Source: CAZLRH01 sp964562015 (lineage in GTDB: Bacteria; Verrucomicrobiota; Verrucomicrobiia; Opitutales; JABDGR01). Taken from it: a DNA stretch of 64,000 bases. Location: positions 1 through 64,000 of the forward strand of contig CAZLRH010000001.1 of NCBI GenBank assembly GCA_964562015.1, written 5' to 3'. The notes below the pieces were generated by a model. That model was not told the DNA's origin and ran no database searches. It worked only from the letters and a program-made list of their open reading frames with translations. Below, in pieces: positions 43,110 to 50,799 of this stretch; within the stretch, counting starts at the first letter, position 1, and each line of letters begins with the position of its first letter. The position numbers and the translations under genes were made by a program.

Positions 43110-43517
43110 CTAGTCGGGAGGATGGAGACGACCTGGCGGCGGCGGAAGGGCGGCCGCGGCGTAGGCGGCGGCGCGAATGGCCTTGCGGCGCATTTTGTCG
43201 AAGTTGAACATGTTGAAGAAGTGCATGCCGCCGAGCACGATGAGCACGGCGCCCAGCTTGGTGCTGAGGAATTCAAACGCCTGCTGCACGCTGGCCGGTT
43301 TTTCCCCATACTTCATCGCCAGCGTGATGTACCCGACGTTGATCAGGTAGAAACCGACGACGAGCAGATGGTTGACCGAATCGGCCATTGGCTCGCTGCC
43401 GTGGAAGGCCTGAATCAGGAAGATCCGGCCGTTTTTGTGCAGCGTGCGTGCCACCCAGATGGTGAGGGCGACGCTCAGCGCGAGATAAACGACGTAGCTG
43501 GTGACGGTGGTGTTCAT
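43110..43517 (-). CDS. Membrane protein, first gene of the GbsR operon
   Basis: This is a 135-residue protein with three spans (about 5-25, 48-68 and 82-105). Conserved-looking soluble parts are HKNGRIFLIQAFHG and ADSVNHLLVVGFYLINVGYI. The C-terminus is Ala/Pro/Arg-rich (AAAYAAAALPPPPGR). It is followed after 116 bases by the regulator gene. A TTTC-N10-GAAA palindrome lies 77-94 bases upstream of its ATG. Function unknown; the gene context suggests a small regulated membrane-stress unit. Confidence 0.7.
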   Translation of the reverse strand: MNTTVTSYVVYLALSVALTIWVARTLHKNGRIFLIQAFHGSEPMADSVNHLLVVGFYLINVGYITLAMKYGEKPASVQQAFEFLSTKLGAVLIVLGGMHFFNMFNFDKMRRKAIRAAAYAAAALPPPPGRLHPPD

Positions 43518-43593
43518 GGTGAGGAGGAGGGTGAAGAGTTCGACGGCCAGGGTGGCCGGCCATCCGGCCTCGGGTCGCCTTTTATTATTATAT

Positions 43594-43611
43594 TTTCAAT
43601 ATATATCGAAA
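43594..43611 (-). promoter_or_regulatory. Candidate GbsR operator, site 1
   Basis: The plus strand reads TTTC-AATATATATC-GAAA inside a 40-base AT-rich patch, in a region that is otherwise GC-rich. It is placed where the promoter of the 43110-43517 gene should be. The half-sites and the 10-base spacing match 42247-42264. Confidence 0.5.
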
Positions 43612-43783
43612 GTTTAGGAAATGTCAAGCCAGCCGATAATTTTTTTCCGCCACGACGGGCCGAGACCGCCCGCCCGGAGCCAAGATGATGGCAACATTAT
43701 CTGTCGCGCGGGCGGCCCAAATGTTGCCTGCGTGTTTTTTCCCTCGCGCACCGCCGCCGCCCGGCCCAACCTTGTGTCCTCCC

Positions 43784-44791
43784 ATGAAAAAGCTCCGCTG
43801 GGGCGTGCTGGGTTGCGGCAAAATCGCCCGCCGGCTGGCCCAAACTTTTGCCTTTTCGAAAACGAGCGAATTGGTGGCGGCAGGCAGCCGCACTCTGGAA
43901 GGCGCCCGCGCCTTTGCGGCGGAGTTTCGCCTGCCGCACGCGCATGGCTCATATGCTGAATTGCTGGCCAATCCGGCAGTGGATGCGGTGTACATCGCGA
44001 CTCCGCATTCGGAGCACGCGGCCTGGGCCCTGCGCAGTGCCGAGGCCGGCAAACACATCCTTTGTGAAAAACCACTGACCCTGTGCGCGGCCGACACGGA
44101 AAAAGTCGTCGCCGCGGCCCGCGCCCACAAGGTCATTTTACTCGAAGCCTTCATGTACCGCAGCCATCCGCTCACGGCGCTGTGGATGCAATTATTGCGG
44201 GAAGGCGCCATCGGGGAATTGCAGGGCATTCAATCCTGCTTCTCGTTTCGGTCGGATTGGCAGCCGGAAGGGCGTCTGCTCAACCCCGCCCTCGGTGGAG
44301 GCGGCATTCTCGACGTCGGCTGTTATCCCGTATCGCTCGCGCGGTTGGCGGCGGGGATCGCGGCGGGAAAACCTTTTGCTGAGCCCGTGCGGGTGGCGGG
44401 CTTTGCGCACTTCGGCGAAACCGGCGTGGACGAATATGCGTCCGCGCTCCTGCAATTTGAAGGTGATATTGTTGCCGAGGTGGCCTGCGGCGTGCGGCTG
44501 AGCCGGGACAACACCGCGCGCTTTTTCGGCACCAAGGGCCAGATGAAGGTGCCCGATCCTTTCTTTTGCCGGAGCGATGTGTTCGTCTGGAAAGCCGGAG
44601 CCACCGAGCCGCAAGTGTATAAGAACCCGGCACCCAAGGCCGACCTTTACGTCTTTCAAGTCGATGCCATGGCGCGGCATATCTATACAGGGCAGGCGAT
44701 GTATCCGGCGATGAGTTGGGAAAGCTCGCTCAGCCAGGCCCGCACGCTGGACCGCTGGCGTGATGCCGTAAAGCTTCAGCAAACTTTGTGA
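43784..44791 (+). CDS. Gfo/Idh/MocA-family oxidoreductase
   Basis: This is a 335-residue protein from the ATG at 43784 (MKKLRWGVLGCGKIARRLAQ). The Rossmann fold with GVLGCGKIA at 7-15 comes first, then DAVYIATPHSEHAAWA, then the family's GKHILCEKPLTL with the catalytic Lys. The C-terminal sheet domain starts near residue 125 (GELQGIQSCFSFR) and includes GGGILDVGCYPVSLAR. It belongs with the dihydrodiol/1,5-anhydrofructose dehydrogenase-like members that use NAD(P) on sugars or polyols; the substrate is unknown. It lies alone, upstream of typA. Confidence 0.9.
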   Translation: MKKLRWGVLGCGKIARRLAQTFAFSKTSELVAAGSRTLEGARAFAAEFRLPHAHGSYAELLANPAVDAVYIATPHSEHAAWALRSAEAGKHILCEKPLTLCAADTEKVVAAARAHKVILLEAFMYRSHPLTALWMQLLREGAIGELQGIQSCFSFRSDWQPEGRLLNPALGGGGILDVGCYPVSLARLAAGIAAGKPFAEPVRVAGFAHFGETGVDEYASALLQFEGDIVAEVACGVRLSRDNTARFFGTKGQMKVPDPFFCRSDVFVWKAGATEPQVYKNPAPKADLYVFQVDAMARHIYTGQAMYPAMSWESSLSQARTLDRWRDAVKLQQTL

Positions 44792-44931
44792 CGACAGGGT
44801 GACGCCCAATCGACCGGCGGCGTCAAAAACAAGGTGCGCTTTTGGCTCGCACTAGGGCGCGGAAGGGGGTAGATTCACCGTTTGCGCATGTCCCGCGCCC
44901 GCGCCGGGACTGCGTGCCAGCCTAGAATTGT

Positions 44932-46752
44932 ATGAGCCAAAACATCCGCAATCTCGCCATCATCGCCCACGTCGACCATGGCAAAACCACCTTGGTGGAC
45001 CAACTTCTCCGCCAGGGCGGTGCTTTTCGCGCCAACCAGGTCGTCGCCGAACGCGTTATGGACAGCATGGACCTCGAACGCGAAAAGGGCATCACCATCA
45101 AGGCCAAGAACACCTCCGTGCACTGGCGCGATAAAATCATCAACATCGTGGACACGCCGGGCCACGCGGATTTCGGCGCCGAAGTCGAGCGCGTGATGAA
45201 AATGGTGGACGGCGTCATGCTCGTCGTGGACGCCTATGATGGCCCGCAAGCCCAGACCCGCTTCGTCTTGCGCAAGGCCTTGCAACACGGATTGCTGCCC
45301 ATCGTTTTCATCAACAAAATCGACCGTGAAAACAGCAATCCCGCCAAGGTGCACGACCAGGTGCTGGAATTGTTCATGGAACTCCACGCCACGGAAGAGC
45401 AATTCAACGCCCCTTTCCTCTACGGCAGCGCGCGCCTCGGTTTTGCCATCCGCGAATTGACCGATCCGCAGACGGACATGATTCCGCTGCTGGAGACGAT
45501 TCTCACCCGCATCCCCCCGCCCAAGATTGAAGAGAGCACCGACTTCGCCATGCTGGTTTCCAACATCGGCTGGGACGACTACGTGGGCCGCGTGGGCATC
45601 GGCAAAATTTTCAGCGGCACCATCAGCGTCGGCGAGACGGTGTTCCGCGTGCGCAAAGACGGCGTGCGCGAGCGCTGCAAAATCACCAAGGTTTTCGAAT
45701 ACAGCGGCACCCACACCACCGACACCGCCACCGGCATCGCCGGCAACATCGTCGGCCTCGCCGGTTTTGAGGACGTGGACATCGGTGAAACGATTTGCGT
45801 CAAAGAAGAGCAGCCGTCCCTGCCCTTCGTCGAGATCGATCCGCCGACCATCCGCATGGAATTCGCCGTGAACGACGGGCCCTTCGCGGGCCGCGACGGC
45901 AAGCTGGTCACCTCGCGCCAGATTCGCGAGCGCCTGATGAAGGAACAGAAGAGCAACATCAGCATCCACGTCGAGGAATCCGAGCGCGCGGGCGTGTTTT
46001 ATGTTTCGGCCCGCGGCGCGATGCAAATCGCGGTCCTGGTCGAGCAAATGCGCCGCGAGGGCTTCGAGGTGCTGGTGTCGCGTCCGGCCGTCATCACCAA
46101 GAGTGTCAACGGCCACACGCATGAGCCGTTCGAAACGTTGTGGATCGAGACGCCGGAAGAAACCGTCGGCGCCGTCATGAAAGTTTTGTCGGGCCGCAAG
46201 GGCGCGATTTCGCAGATGGAAACCCATCCGCACAGCGTCACCCTCGAAGCCACCATCCCGACGCGCGGGCTGATCGGGTTTGAATTCGATTTGATGAATT
46301 TGACCAACGGGCGCGGCGTCATGTCGCACTTGTTCCTGGAATACCGCGCCCACGCGGGCGAAATCTCCTCCCGGCTCACCGGCACCATCGTGTCGATGGA
46401 CACCGGCGTCGCCACGGCCTACGCCCTCGACCAGATGCAGGAGCGCGGCAAGCTCTTCGTCACCTCGGGCGACGAAGTGTACGAAGGCATGATCGTGGGC
46501 GAGAATCCGCGCGCCGACGACTTGCCGGTCAACCCGACGAAAGAAAAGCATCTCAGCAACGTCCGCTCCAAGGGCGAAGGCAAGGGCATCCAGCTCACGC
46601 CGCCGCTGAAATTCACGCTGGAGCGCGCCATCGAGTATATCGCGCCCGACGAATACGTCGAAGCCACACCGAAGAACCTCCGCCTGCGCAAGAAATTCCG
46701 CAAGATGGAAGAGCGCAAACGCGCCGAGAAGTCGCTGGCCGGGGCGTTGTGA
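44932..46752 (+). CDS. typA: Ribosome-associated GTPase TypA/BipA
   Basis: This is a 606-residue protein, the family's normal length. The G domain has IAHVDHGKTT (G1, residues 11-20), EREKGITIKAKN (G2), VDTPGHADFGAEVERV (G3) and INKIDRENSNP (G4). Elongation-factor-type domains follow, then the TypA-specific C-terminal region (ETHPHSVTLEATIPTRGLIGFEFD, NVRSKGEGKGIQL). It binds the 70S ribosome and helps late 50S assembly and growth under stress such as cold. It is monocistronic here: an intergenic space precedes it and a REP pair follows. Confidence 0.97.
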   Translation: MSQNIRNLAIIAHVDHGKTTLVDQLLRQGGAFRANQVVAERVMDSMDLEREKGITIKAKNTSVHWRDKIINIVDTPGHADFGAEVERVMKMVDGVMLVVDAYDGPQAQTRFVLRKALQHGLLPIVFINKIDRENSNPAKVHDQVLELFMELHATEEQFNAPFLYGSARLGFAIRELTDPQTDMIPLLETILTRIPPPKIEESTDFAMLVSNIGWDDYVGRVGIGKIFSGTISVGETVFRVRKDGVRERCKITKVFEYSGTHTTDTATGIAGNIVGLAGFEDVDIGETICVKEEQPSLPFVEIDPPTIRMEFAVNDGPFAGRDGKLVTSRQIRERLMKEQKSNISIHVEESERAGVFYVSARGAMQIAVLVEQMRREGFEVLVSRPAVITKSVNGHTHEPFETLWIETPEETVGAVMKVLSGRKGAISQMETHPHSVTLEATIPTRGLIGFEFDLMNLTNGRGVMSHLFLEYRAHAGEISSRLTGTIVSMDTGVATAYALDQMQERGKLFVTSGDEVYEGMIVGENPRADDLPVNPTKEKHLSNVRSKGEGKGIQLTPPLKFTLERAIEYIAPDEYVEATPKNLRLRKKFRKMEERKRAEKSLAGAL

Positions 46753-46821
46753 AAATTGACTGAGGAAGCGCTGGTAACATCCATCCTTTCTGCAAATGGA
46801 TTTTGTGGATTACCTCCGACC

Positions 46822-46924
46822 AGAGGGCCGTCGCAAGCGACGCCCCTACAGTGGCCACGAATCAAAAACCTGCGCTGTCGAGACCTCGAGGCAATGTAGG
46901 GGCGTCGCTTGCGACGGCCCCTCT
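46822..46924. repeat. Inverted REP pair (downstream side of the RAYT gene)
   Basis: The left unit, 46822-46850, contains GGGCCGTCGCAAGCGACG then CCCCTAC. The right unit, 46895-46924, is its reverse complement with one extra G. Each unit has its own small hairpin GTCGC-aa-GCGAC. The same unit occurs again as a pair at 47553-47651, on the other side of the transposase gene. Confidence 0.92.
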
Positions 46925-46949
46925 TTGGCTTGCGAAGGCGAAGATACCA

Positions 46950-47498
46950 CTACCATCCCCGAGAATCTTTCCACTTCTGATTTTGAGCTATCCATGCGAC
47001 GTGGGGATAGCCTCCATCCTTCAGTAACGTTGGAAAAATAAACGATTTCGGGCTATCCAATTTCCAGCACGGCCAAACCGCATCCGGCTTTAGAAGATGG
47101 CCAGCATATGGGTTCAGAAAAATATAAAGCCCAAAAGGTTCCTGCTCGTCATCCGGCCGCAATCGGCGTTCAAAAAAATCGCGTTGCCAAGCCAGCCCGC
47201 ATTGGCGCAAAGCGACGCGCGTGCGGGTTTTCCATTTCCCAACCACTTGTCCAATGTTTAACGTTGTTCCTAAGCGCAATAGCACATGTACATGATTAGG
47301 CATGATTGTGCGGCAAAATAAAGAGGCATCCCCTTGCTCGACCATTTCGTCCCATGCTTGGTGAAGCAACGAAGCTGTTTCGACATTTGTGAGACCCTCC
47401 TTCCTGCCCACGGTGCAAATCGTCAAAAAATACCGAGTCTCCGGATCGGACAATCGCCCAGTGTGCATCAAGTGAGTCTGCCTTCGTTTTATCGGCAC
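46950..47498 (-). CDS. REP-associated tyrosine transposase (RAYT, IS200/Y1 family)
   Basis: This is a 182-residue protein starting MPIKRRQTHLMHTGRLSDPE. The metal-binding HUH motif is in CRTIMPNHVHVLLRL (His69, His71), and the catalytic tyrosine segment is PFGLYIFLNPYAGHLLKP (Tyr125 or Tyr131), which matches the YIxxNPxxAGL end of RAYTs. These single-copy Y1-type enzymes cut and move REP palindromes but do not jump as insertion sequences. Both sides of the gene carry an inverted pair of the same REP, at 46822-46924 and 47553-47651, so the unit is a complete REPtron and the frame is intact. Confidence 0.9.
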   Translation of the reverse strand: MPIKRRQTHLMHTGRLSDPETRYFLTICTVGRKEGLTNVETASLLHQAWDEMVEQGDASLFCRTIMPNHVHVLLRLGTTLNIGQVVGKWKTRTRVALRQCGLAWQRDFFERRLRPDDEQEPFGLYIFLNPYAGHLLKPDAVWPCWKLDSPKSFIFPTLLKDGGYPHVAWIAQNQKWKDSRGW

Positions 47499-47552
47499 TT
47501 GGAGATTCAGCCATTGTGATTATACGAAATCAACGTAGATTTAAGAACCCGA

Positions 47553-47651
47553 AAGGGCCGTCGCAAGCGACGCCCCTACCGTGGCTGAACCCTCGATAGA
47601 GTGAAGCGCGGGCCATGGAGGAACGTAGGGGCGTCGCTTGCGACGGCCCTT
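47553..47651. repeat. Inverted REP pair (upstream side of the RAYT gene)
   Basis: The left unit at 47553-47579 reads AAGGGCCGTCGCAAGCGACG then CCCCTAC. The right unit at 47625-47651 is its exact reverse complement over 27 bases. The units match those at 46822-46924 apart from the outermost bases. Confidence 0.92.
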
Positions 47652-47676
47652 ACATGCTCCGGTCAATTGTCGCGAA

Positions 47677-48582
47677 TTAAACCTTCTTCCCTTTCTTCTT
47701 AAACTCAAATAAATCGTGACGGCGATCGAGGCGGGGGGTGACGGTGCCGTCGCTGCGGGCGCGGTGCAGGTCGCCAATATCGAGGTCGGCGATTAACAAA
47801 GTCTCCACGTTGGGGTCGGCCTCGGCCTGGATGCCGTCGCGCGCGAATTCAAAATCCGACGGCGTGAACACCGCGGCCTGGCCGTAGTGCACATCCATTT
47901 CGGGCACGCCTTCGAGGTTACCGATCAGGCCGGCCATGACGACGTACACCTGGTTTTCCACGGCTCGCGCCTGCGCGCAGTAACGCACGCGCAGGTAGCC
48001 CTGCCGCGTGTCCGTGCAATACGGCACGAAAATAATCTCCGCGCCCTCGTCGGCCAGGTGACGCGCGGTCTCGGGAAATTCCACGTCGTAGCAAATCAGG
48101 ATGCCGACCTTCGCCTTCGGGGTGGACCAGACGTGCAGGGCGTCGCCGCCGGTGATGTCCCAATTTTTCCTTTCGGAGGGCGTGATGTGCAACTTGCGCT
48201 GGGACTCGAAAGTGCCGTCCGGCCGCACGAGCATGGAAGTGTTGTAAAGGTGGCCTTGCTCCGGCATTGGGTGACTGCCGGCGATGATGTGCAAGCGGTG
48301 GCGTCCGGCAAGTTTGCTCATCAAATCCACAAACGCGGGCGTGAACCGCTCCATCAGGCGGATGCCCTCGCGCGGGGCGAGCGTTTCCATCGAGGTCAGC
48401 AACTGCACGCTGAAAAATTCCGGGAAGACGACGAAATCGCTTTTATAGGCCGCGGCGGTGGCGACGAAATAATCGACCTGTGCCGCGAAATCGTCGAAGT
48501 GCCGCACGCGCCGGGCCTGGTGCTGCACGCACGCGACGCGCACTTTGGCGCCGGCATTCGCAAGATCGGACGAGATTTCCAT
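47677..48582 (-). CDS. Carbon-nitrogen hydrolase (nitrilase superfamily)
   Basis: This is a 301-residue protein. The catalytic triad segments are VVFPEFFSVQ (Glu), FESQRKLHITPSE (Lys) and VGILICYDVEFPETAR (Cys), in the correct order and spacing. A further marker is RYCAQARAVENQVYVV. Members hydrolyse amides, N-carbamoyl compounds or nitriles, and the substrate here is not clear; the KLHITPSE loop suits an amidase. The amidohydrolase gene ends 7 bases before its start, so the two enzymes are probably co-transcribed with the DUF983 gene. Confidence 0.9.
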   Translation of the reverse strand: MEISSDLANAGAKVRVACVQHQARRVRHFDDFAAQVDYFVATAAAYKSDFVVFPEFFSVQLLTSMETLAPREGIRLMERFTPAFVDLMSKLAGRHRLHIIAGSHPMPEQGHLYNTSMLVRPDGTFESQRKLHITPSERKNWDITGGDALHVWSTPKAKVGILICYDVEFPETARHLADEGAEIIFVPYCTDTRQGYLRVRYCAQARAVENQVYVVMAGLIGNLEGVPEMDVHYGQAAVFTPSDFEFARDGIQAEADPNVETLLIADLDIGDLHRARSDGTVTPRLDRRHDLFEFKKKGKKV

Positions 48583-48589
48583 CCATCAA

Positions 48590-49687
48590 TTATGCCTGAG
48601 GGCGGGCTTTGGTTGAAGGCTGAAGTTGCAGCACGCGGCGCGCGTTGCCGCCGAGAATTTTGGCCAACTCGGTCGTGGTCAGGCCCGCGCCGCGGGCTTC
48701 CGCCAGCGGACGGACAAAATCCGGCTCGATTTGGTCGCGGGGAAAAACGCGCAGCGGATAATCCGTGCCGAACAAAATGCGGTCGGCGCCCACGGCGTCG
48801 GCCACTTGACGATAAACCTGGGGGGCGTACAGCAGCGGGCTGGCCGAGGTGTCGAAATACACATTGGCCAAATCACGCCGCACCTCGGCGTTGAGCATGT
48901 GGAGCGGGAGCAGCCCGCCCCAATGCGCAAAAATGAAGGTTACCTGCGGGTGGGCGCGCGCGAGTTTTTGGTAATCGCGCAGGGGCGCCGCGATGTGTTC
49001 CGGATAATGCCGGCCCGCGGGCTCGGGCACGTGCAAGTTTACCGGCCATTTTTGCACCGCAGCCCAGGCGAGAATGCGTTCCCAATGCGGGTCGTTCATC
49101 GCAAAGCCCTGCGCCGCCGGGAAAACTTCGCCGATGCCGCACAAGCCGGCGTCACGCGCCCGCTGCAAATCCTCGAGCGCCGCCGCCTCCGCGCGCGGTT
49201 GCACGCTGGCGAAAGCGCTGAAGCGGTCCGGGTCTTCGCGCACCCAGCGCGCCATCCATTGATTGTGCCATACGCACGTCTCGTGATGCTCCCAATACCA
49301 GCCGAGCAGGACGCAACGCTCGATGCCCGCCGCATCCATCGCGCGCAACATTTGTTCGCGGTCGGCCCAGCCTTGCAATGACCGGCGGCCATCGGCCCGC
49401 GGGCCCACGAGGGCCGCCCAATGTTTTTCCCCGCGCGCCCGCGCCCAGCCGGCGGGATCGGCAAAAATTTCCGGCGGATAACGATGCGTGTGCGCGTCGA
49501 TGAGGCCGGGAGTGAAGGCCGCCGGTTTGGCAGACCTCGGGACTGCCCGCGGACGCCGCGGAGAGGCGTCCCTACCCTTTTTCATCCTGGAAGCGTCACT
49601 GTGCCTCTTCACGGCAAGGAGTTTTGACGTCCCTGCGCGGCGGGCGCGGGCGACGCGGGCGGCAGCATGTTCACTTTTCCTTTTCAT
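48590..49687 (-). CDS. Metal-dependent amidohydrolase (TIM-barrel, ACMSD-like)
   Basis: This is a 365-residue protein. The metal-site motif is GLIDAHTHRYPPE (about 61-73), then VNLHVPEPAG, FIFAHWGG and ILFGTDYPLRVFP, matching the HxH...H...H...D order of the ACMSD/amidohydrolase-2 group. The start at 49687 overlaps the DUF983 stop (ATGA), which supports it, but the first ~55 residues are Arg/Lys-rich and not family-like; part of them is encoded by a REP-type palindrome at 49551-49577. In-frame Met35 is an alternative start. It is probably co-transcribed with the nitrilase-family gene. Confidence 0.85.
   Translation of the reverse strand: MKRKSEHAAARVARARRAGTSKLLAVKRHSDASRMKKGRDASPRRPRAVPRSAKPAAFTPGLIDAHTHRYPPEIFADPAGWARARGEKHWAALVGPRADGRRSLQGWADREQMLRAMDAAGIERCVLLGWYWEHHETCVWHNQWMARWVREDPDRFSAFASVQPRAEAAALEDLQRARDAGLCGIGEVFPAAQGFAMNDPHWERILAWAAVQKWPVNLHVPEPAGRHYPEHIAAPLRDYQKLARAHPQVTFIFAHWGGLLPLHMLNAEVRRDLANVYFDTSASPLLYAPQVYRQVADAVGADRILFGTDYPLRVFPRDQIEPDFVRPLAEARGAGLTTTELAKILGGNARRVLQLQPSTKARPQA
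49551..49577. repeat. Single REP-like hairpin inside the amidohydrolase coding region
   Basis: GGACGCC-gcggaga-GGCGTCC followed by CTACCC forms a 7-bp hairpin with the same CTACC-type tail as the REPs at 16.7 kb and 46.8-47.6 kb. The stem sequence differs from both. It falls in the N-terminal extension of the 48590-49687 protein. Confidence 0.6.
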
Positions 49688-50082
49688 CGGCGGGGCGGAG
49701 CGTCGTCCGGGTCATTGGCTGGCAATTCGTTGGGGAGGAAAAAGTAATAAAGGCCGAGCCAGAGACTCCACGACATTTTATAAAAAAGCAGCGGAAACAC
49801 GAGCGAGATGGCCAGTCCGAGGGCGATAGCGACTCCGGACGAAATCCAACCCTTCACCAACGGCGCGACCACGAAAGGCACCAGGAGGGCGACGGTGACC
49901 GAATAATTGCACACCATGGCGCCGAGGAAAAAACCATCGCGCTGCAGCCGCCACGGCATGAGGCACTCGGGGCATTGCTCGCGCAGGCGCATTTTGTCCT
50001 CAAAGCGCAGGGGCGCGCCGCAGTTGGGGCAGCGGCCGCGCAGGCCGCGGAAGAAAATTTGCTGGCGGGAGACGGGAGGCAT
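49684..50082 (-). CDS. DUF983 membrane protein with a zinc-ribbon start
   Basis: This is a 132-residue protein. RGLRGRCPNCGAPLRF and QCPECLMPW form a CxxC...CxxC zinc ribbon (residues 18-43), followed by the DUF983 segment RDGFFLGAMVCNYSVTV and two or three membrane spans (about 55-75, 80-100 and 103-118). The role of DUF983 proteins is unknown. Its TGA overlaps the amidohydrolase ATG. The gene is first in a minus-strand group of three, and tRNA-Gln lies about 80 bases upstream on the other strand. Confidence 0.85.
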   Translation of the reverse strand: MPPVSRQQIFFRGLRGRCPNCGAPLRFEDKMRLREQCPECLMPWRLQRDGFFLGAMVCNYSVTVALLVPFVVAPLVKGWISSGVAIALGLAISLVFPLLFYKMSWSLWLGLYYFFLPNELPANDPDDAPPRR

Positions 50083-50165
50083 GGCCGGGCAGCGAGGCCA
50101 CCCACCGAGCAGATTACCTTGACGCCGCCCGCCGCCAACTTTTAAGTTACAGGTTCCGTTTCCAC

Positions 50166-50239
50166 TGCCTGATGGTGTAATGGTAGCACAGCAGACTCTG
50201 ACTCTGTTTGTCTAGGTTCGAATCCTAGTCGGGCAACCA
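50166..50239 (+). tRNA. tRNA-Gln (anticodon CTG)
   Basis: The acceptor TGCCTGA pairs with TCGGGCA (one G-T pair), the discriminator is A and CCA is encoded. The anticodon stem GCAGA/TCTGT holds the loop CTCTGAC (anticodon CTG), and the T-arm is CTAGG-TTCGAAT-CCTAG. An inverted repeat starts inside its CCA end. Confidence 0.93.
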
Positions 50240-50336
50240 TTCGACTTCGCGCTTACTTTGTAAGCGCTGCGCTCATGGTAAACCATTCGACGCCAACACT
50301 CGGTGTATCTAAGGTGGTTTTAAGCGAAGTCGAATG
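50238..50336. repeat. 99-bp inverted-repeat element next to tRNA-Gln
   Basis: CATTCGACTTCGC at 50238-50250 is the reverse complement of 50324-50336. The element begins within the tRNA CCA end and ends inside the GIY-YIG gene. It is followed at 50336-50356 by GCCCCGAGCCTGTCGAGGGG, a palindrome of the GAGCCTGTCGA type that is widespread in bacterial genomes. Confidence 0.7.
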
Positions 50337-50634
50337 CCCCGAGCCTGTCGAGGGGCTTTCGTTCGTCTATATCCTCCTCTGTGCGGACGGCACTTTCTAT
50401 GTCGGGTCAGCCAAGAACGTGGAACGGCGGCGAGAACAGCACTTAGCGGGGCGAGGCGCGAAGCACACACACGACCACGCGGCAGTCAGGTTAGTGTATG
50501 CAGAAGGCCCACTGGAGGTGGGGCCCGCCGTCCGGCGCGAAATGCAAATCAAACGATGGTCGCGGGCGAAGAAGTTGGCTTTGATAACCGGCGATTTGGC
50601 GACATCAAAGACCCTGGCAAAGGGAAAGACGTAA
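50275..50634 (+). CDS. GIY-YIG nuclease-domain protein
   Basis: The open frame has 119 residues. The GIY-YIG fold starts at about residue 29: FVYILLCADGTFYVGSAKN, the Arg in VERRREQH, then REMQIKRWSRAKKLALI with the catalytic Glu. This is the small UPF0213-type single-domain nuclease (about 90 residues). The N-terminal 28 residues (with SEVECPEPVEGLS) are encoded by a dispersed palindromic repeat, so the original start was probably nearer residue 29 or was replaced by the insertion. It may act in DNA repair or be linked to mobile DNA. Confidence 0.8.
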   Translation: MVNHSTPTLGVSKVVLSEVECPEPVEGLSFVYILLCADGTFYVGSAKNVERRREQHLAGRGAKHTHDHAAVRLVYAEGPLEVGPAVRREMQIKRWSRAKKLALITGDLATSKTLAKGKT

Positions 50635-50799
50635 GCGTTTGCCTCGGTGGGCACACGAACAATTCCTTTTCTTGCTTCGCGGCGTTCGATTGCGCGTGGT
50701 GCTGGGATTAAGGATGCCCTCTTTCGTGAGCCAGTCCTCAAAAGAACTGCCAAGGTGCCGATGCTCGCTGCTATTGCATTTTTTATCGCCGATCTCGGG

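Noticed and set aside
44875..46551. 558-residue minus-strand frame opposite typA
   Set aside because: Shadow of typA; its composition reflects reversed typA codons.
46822..47651. CRISPR array
   Set aside because: The repeated units are inverted hairpin pairs around a transposase gene, not regularly spaced direct repeats with unique spacers, and no cas gene is present.
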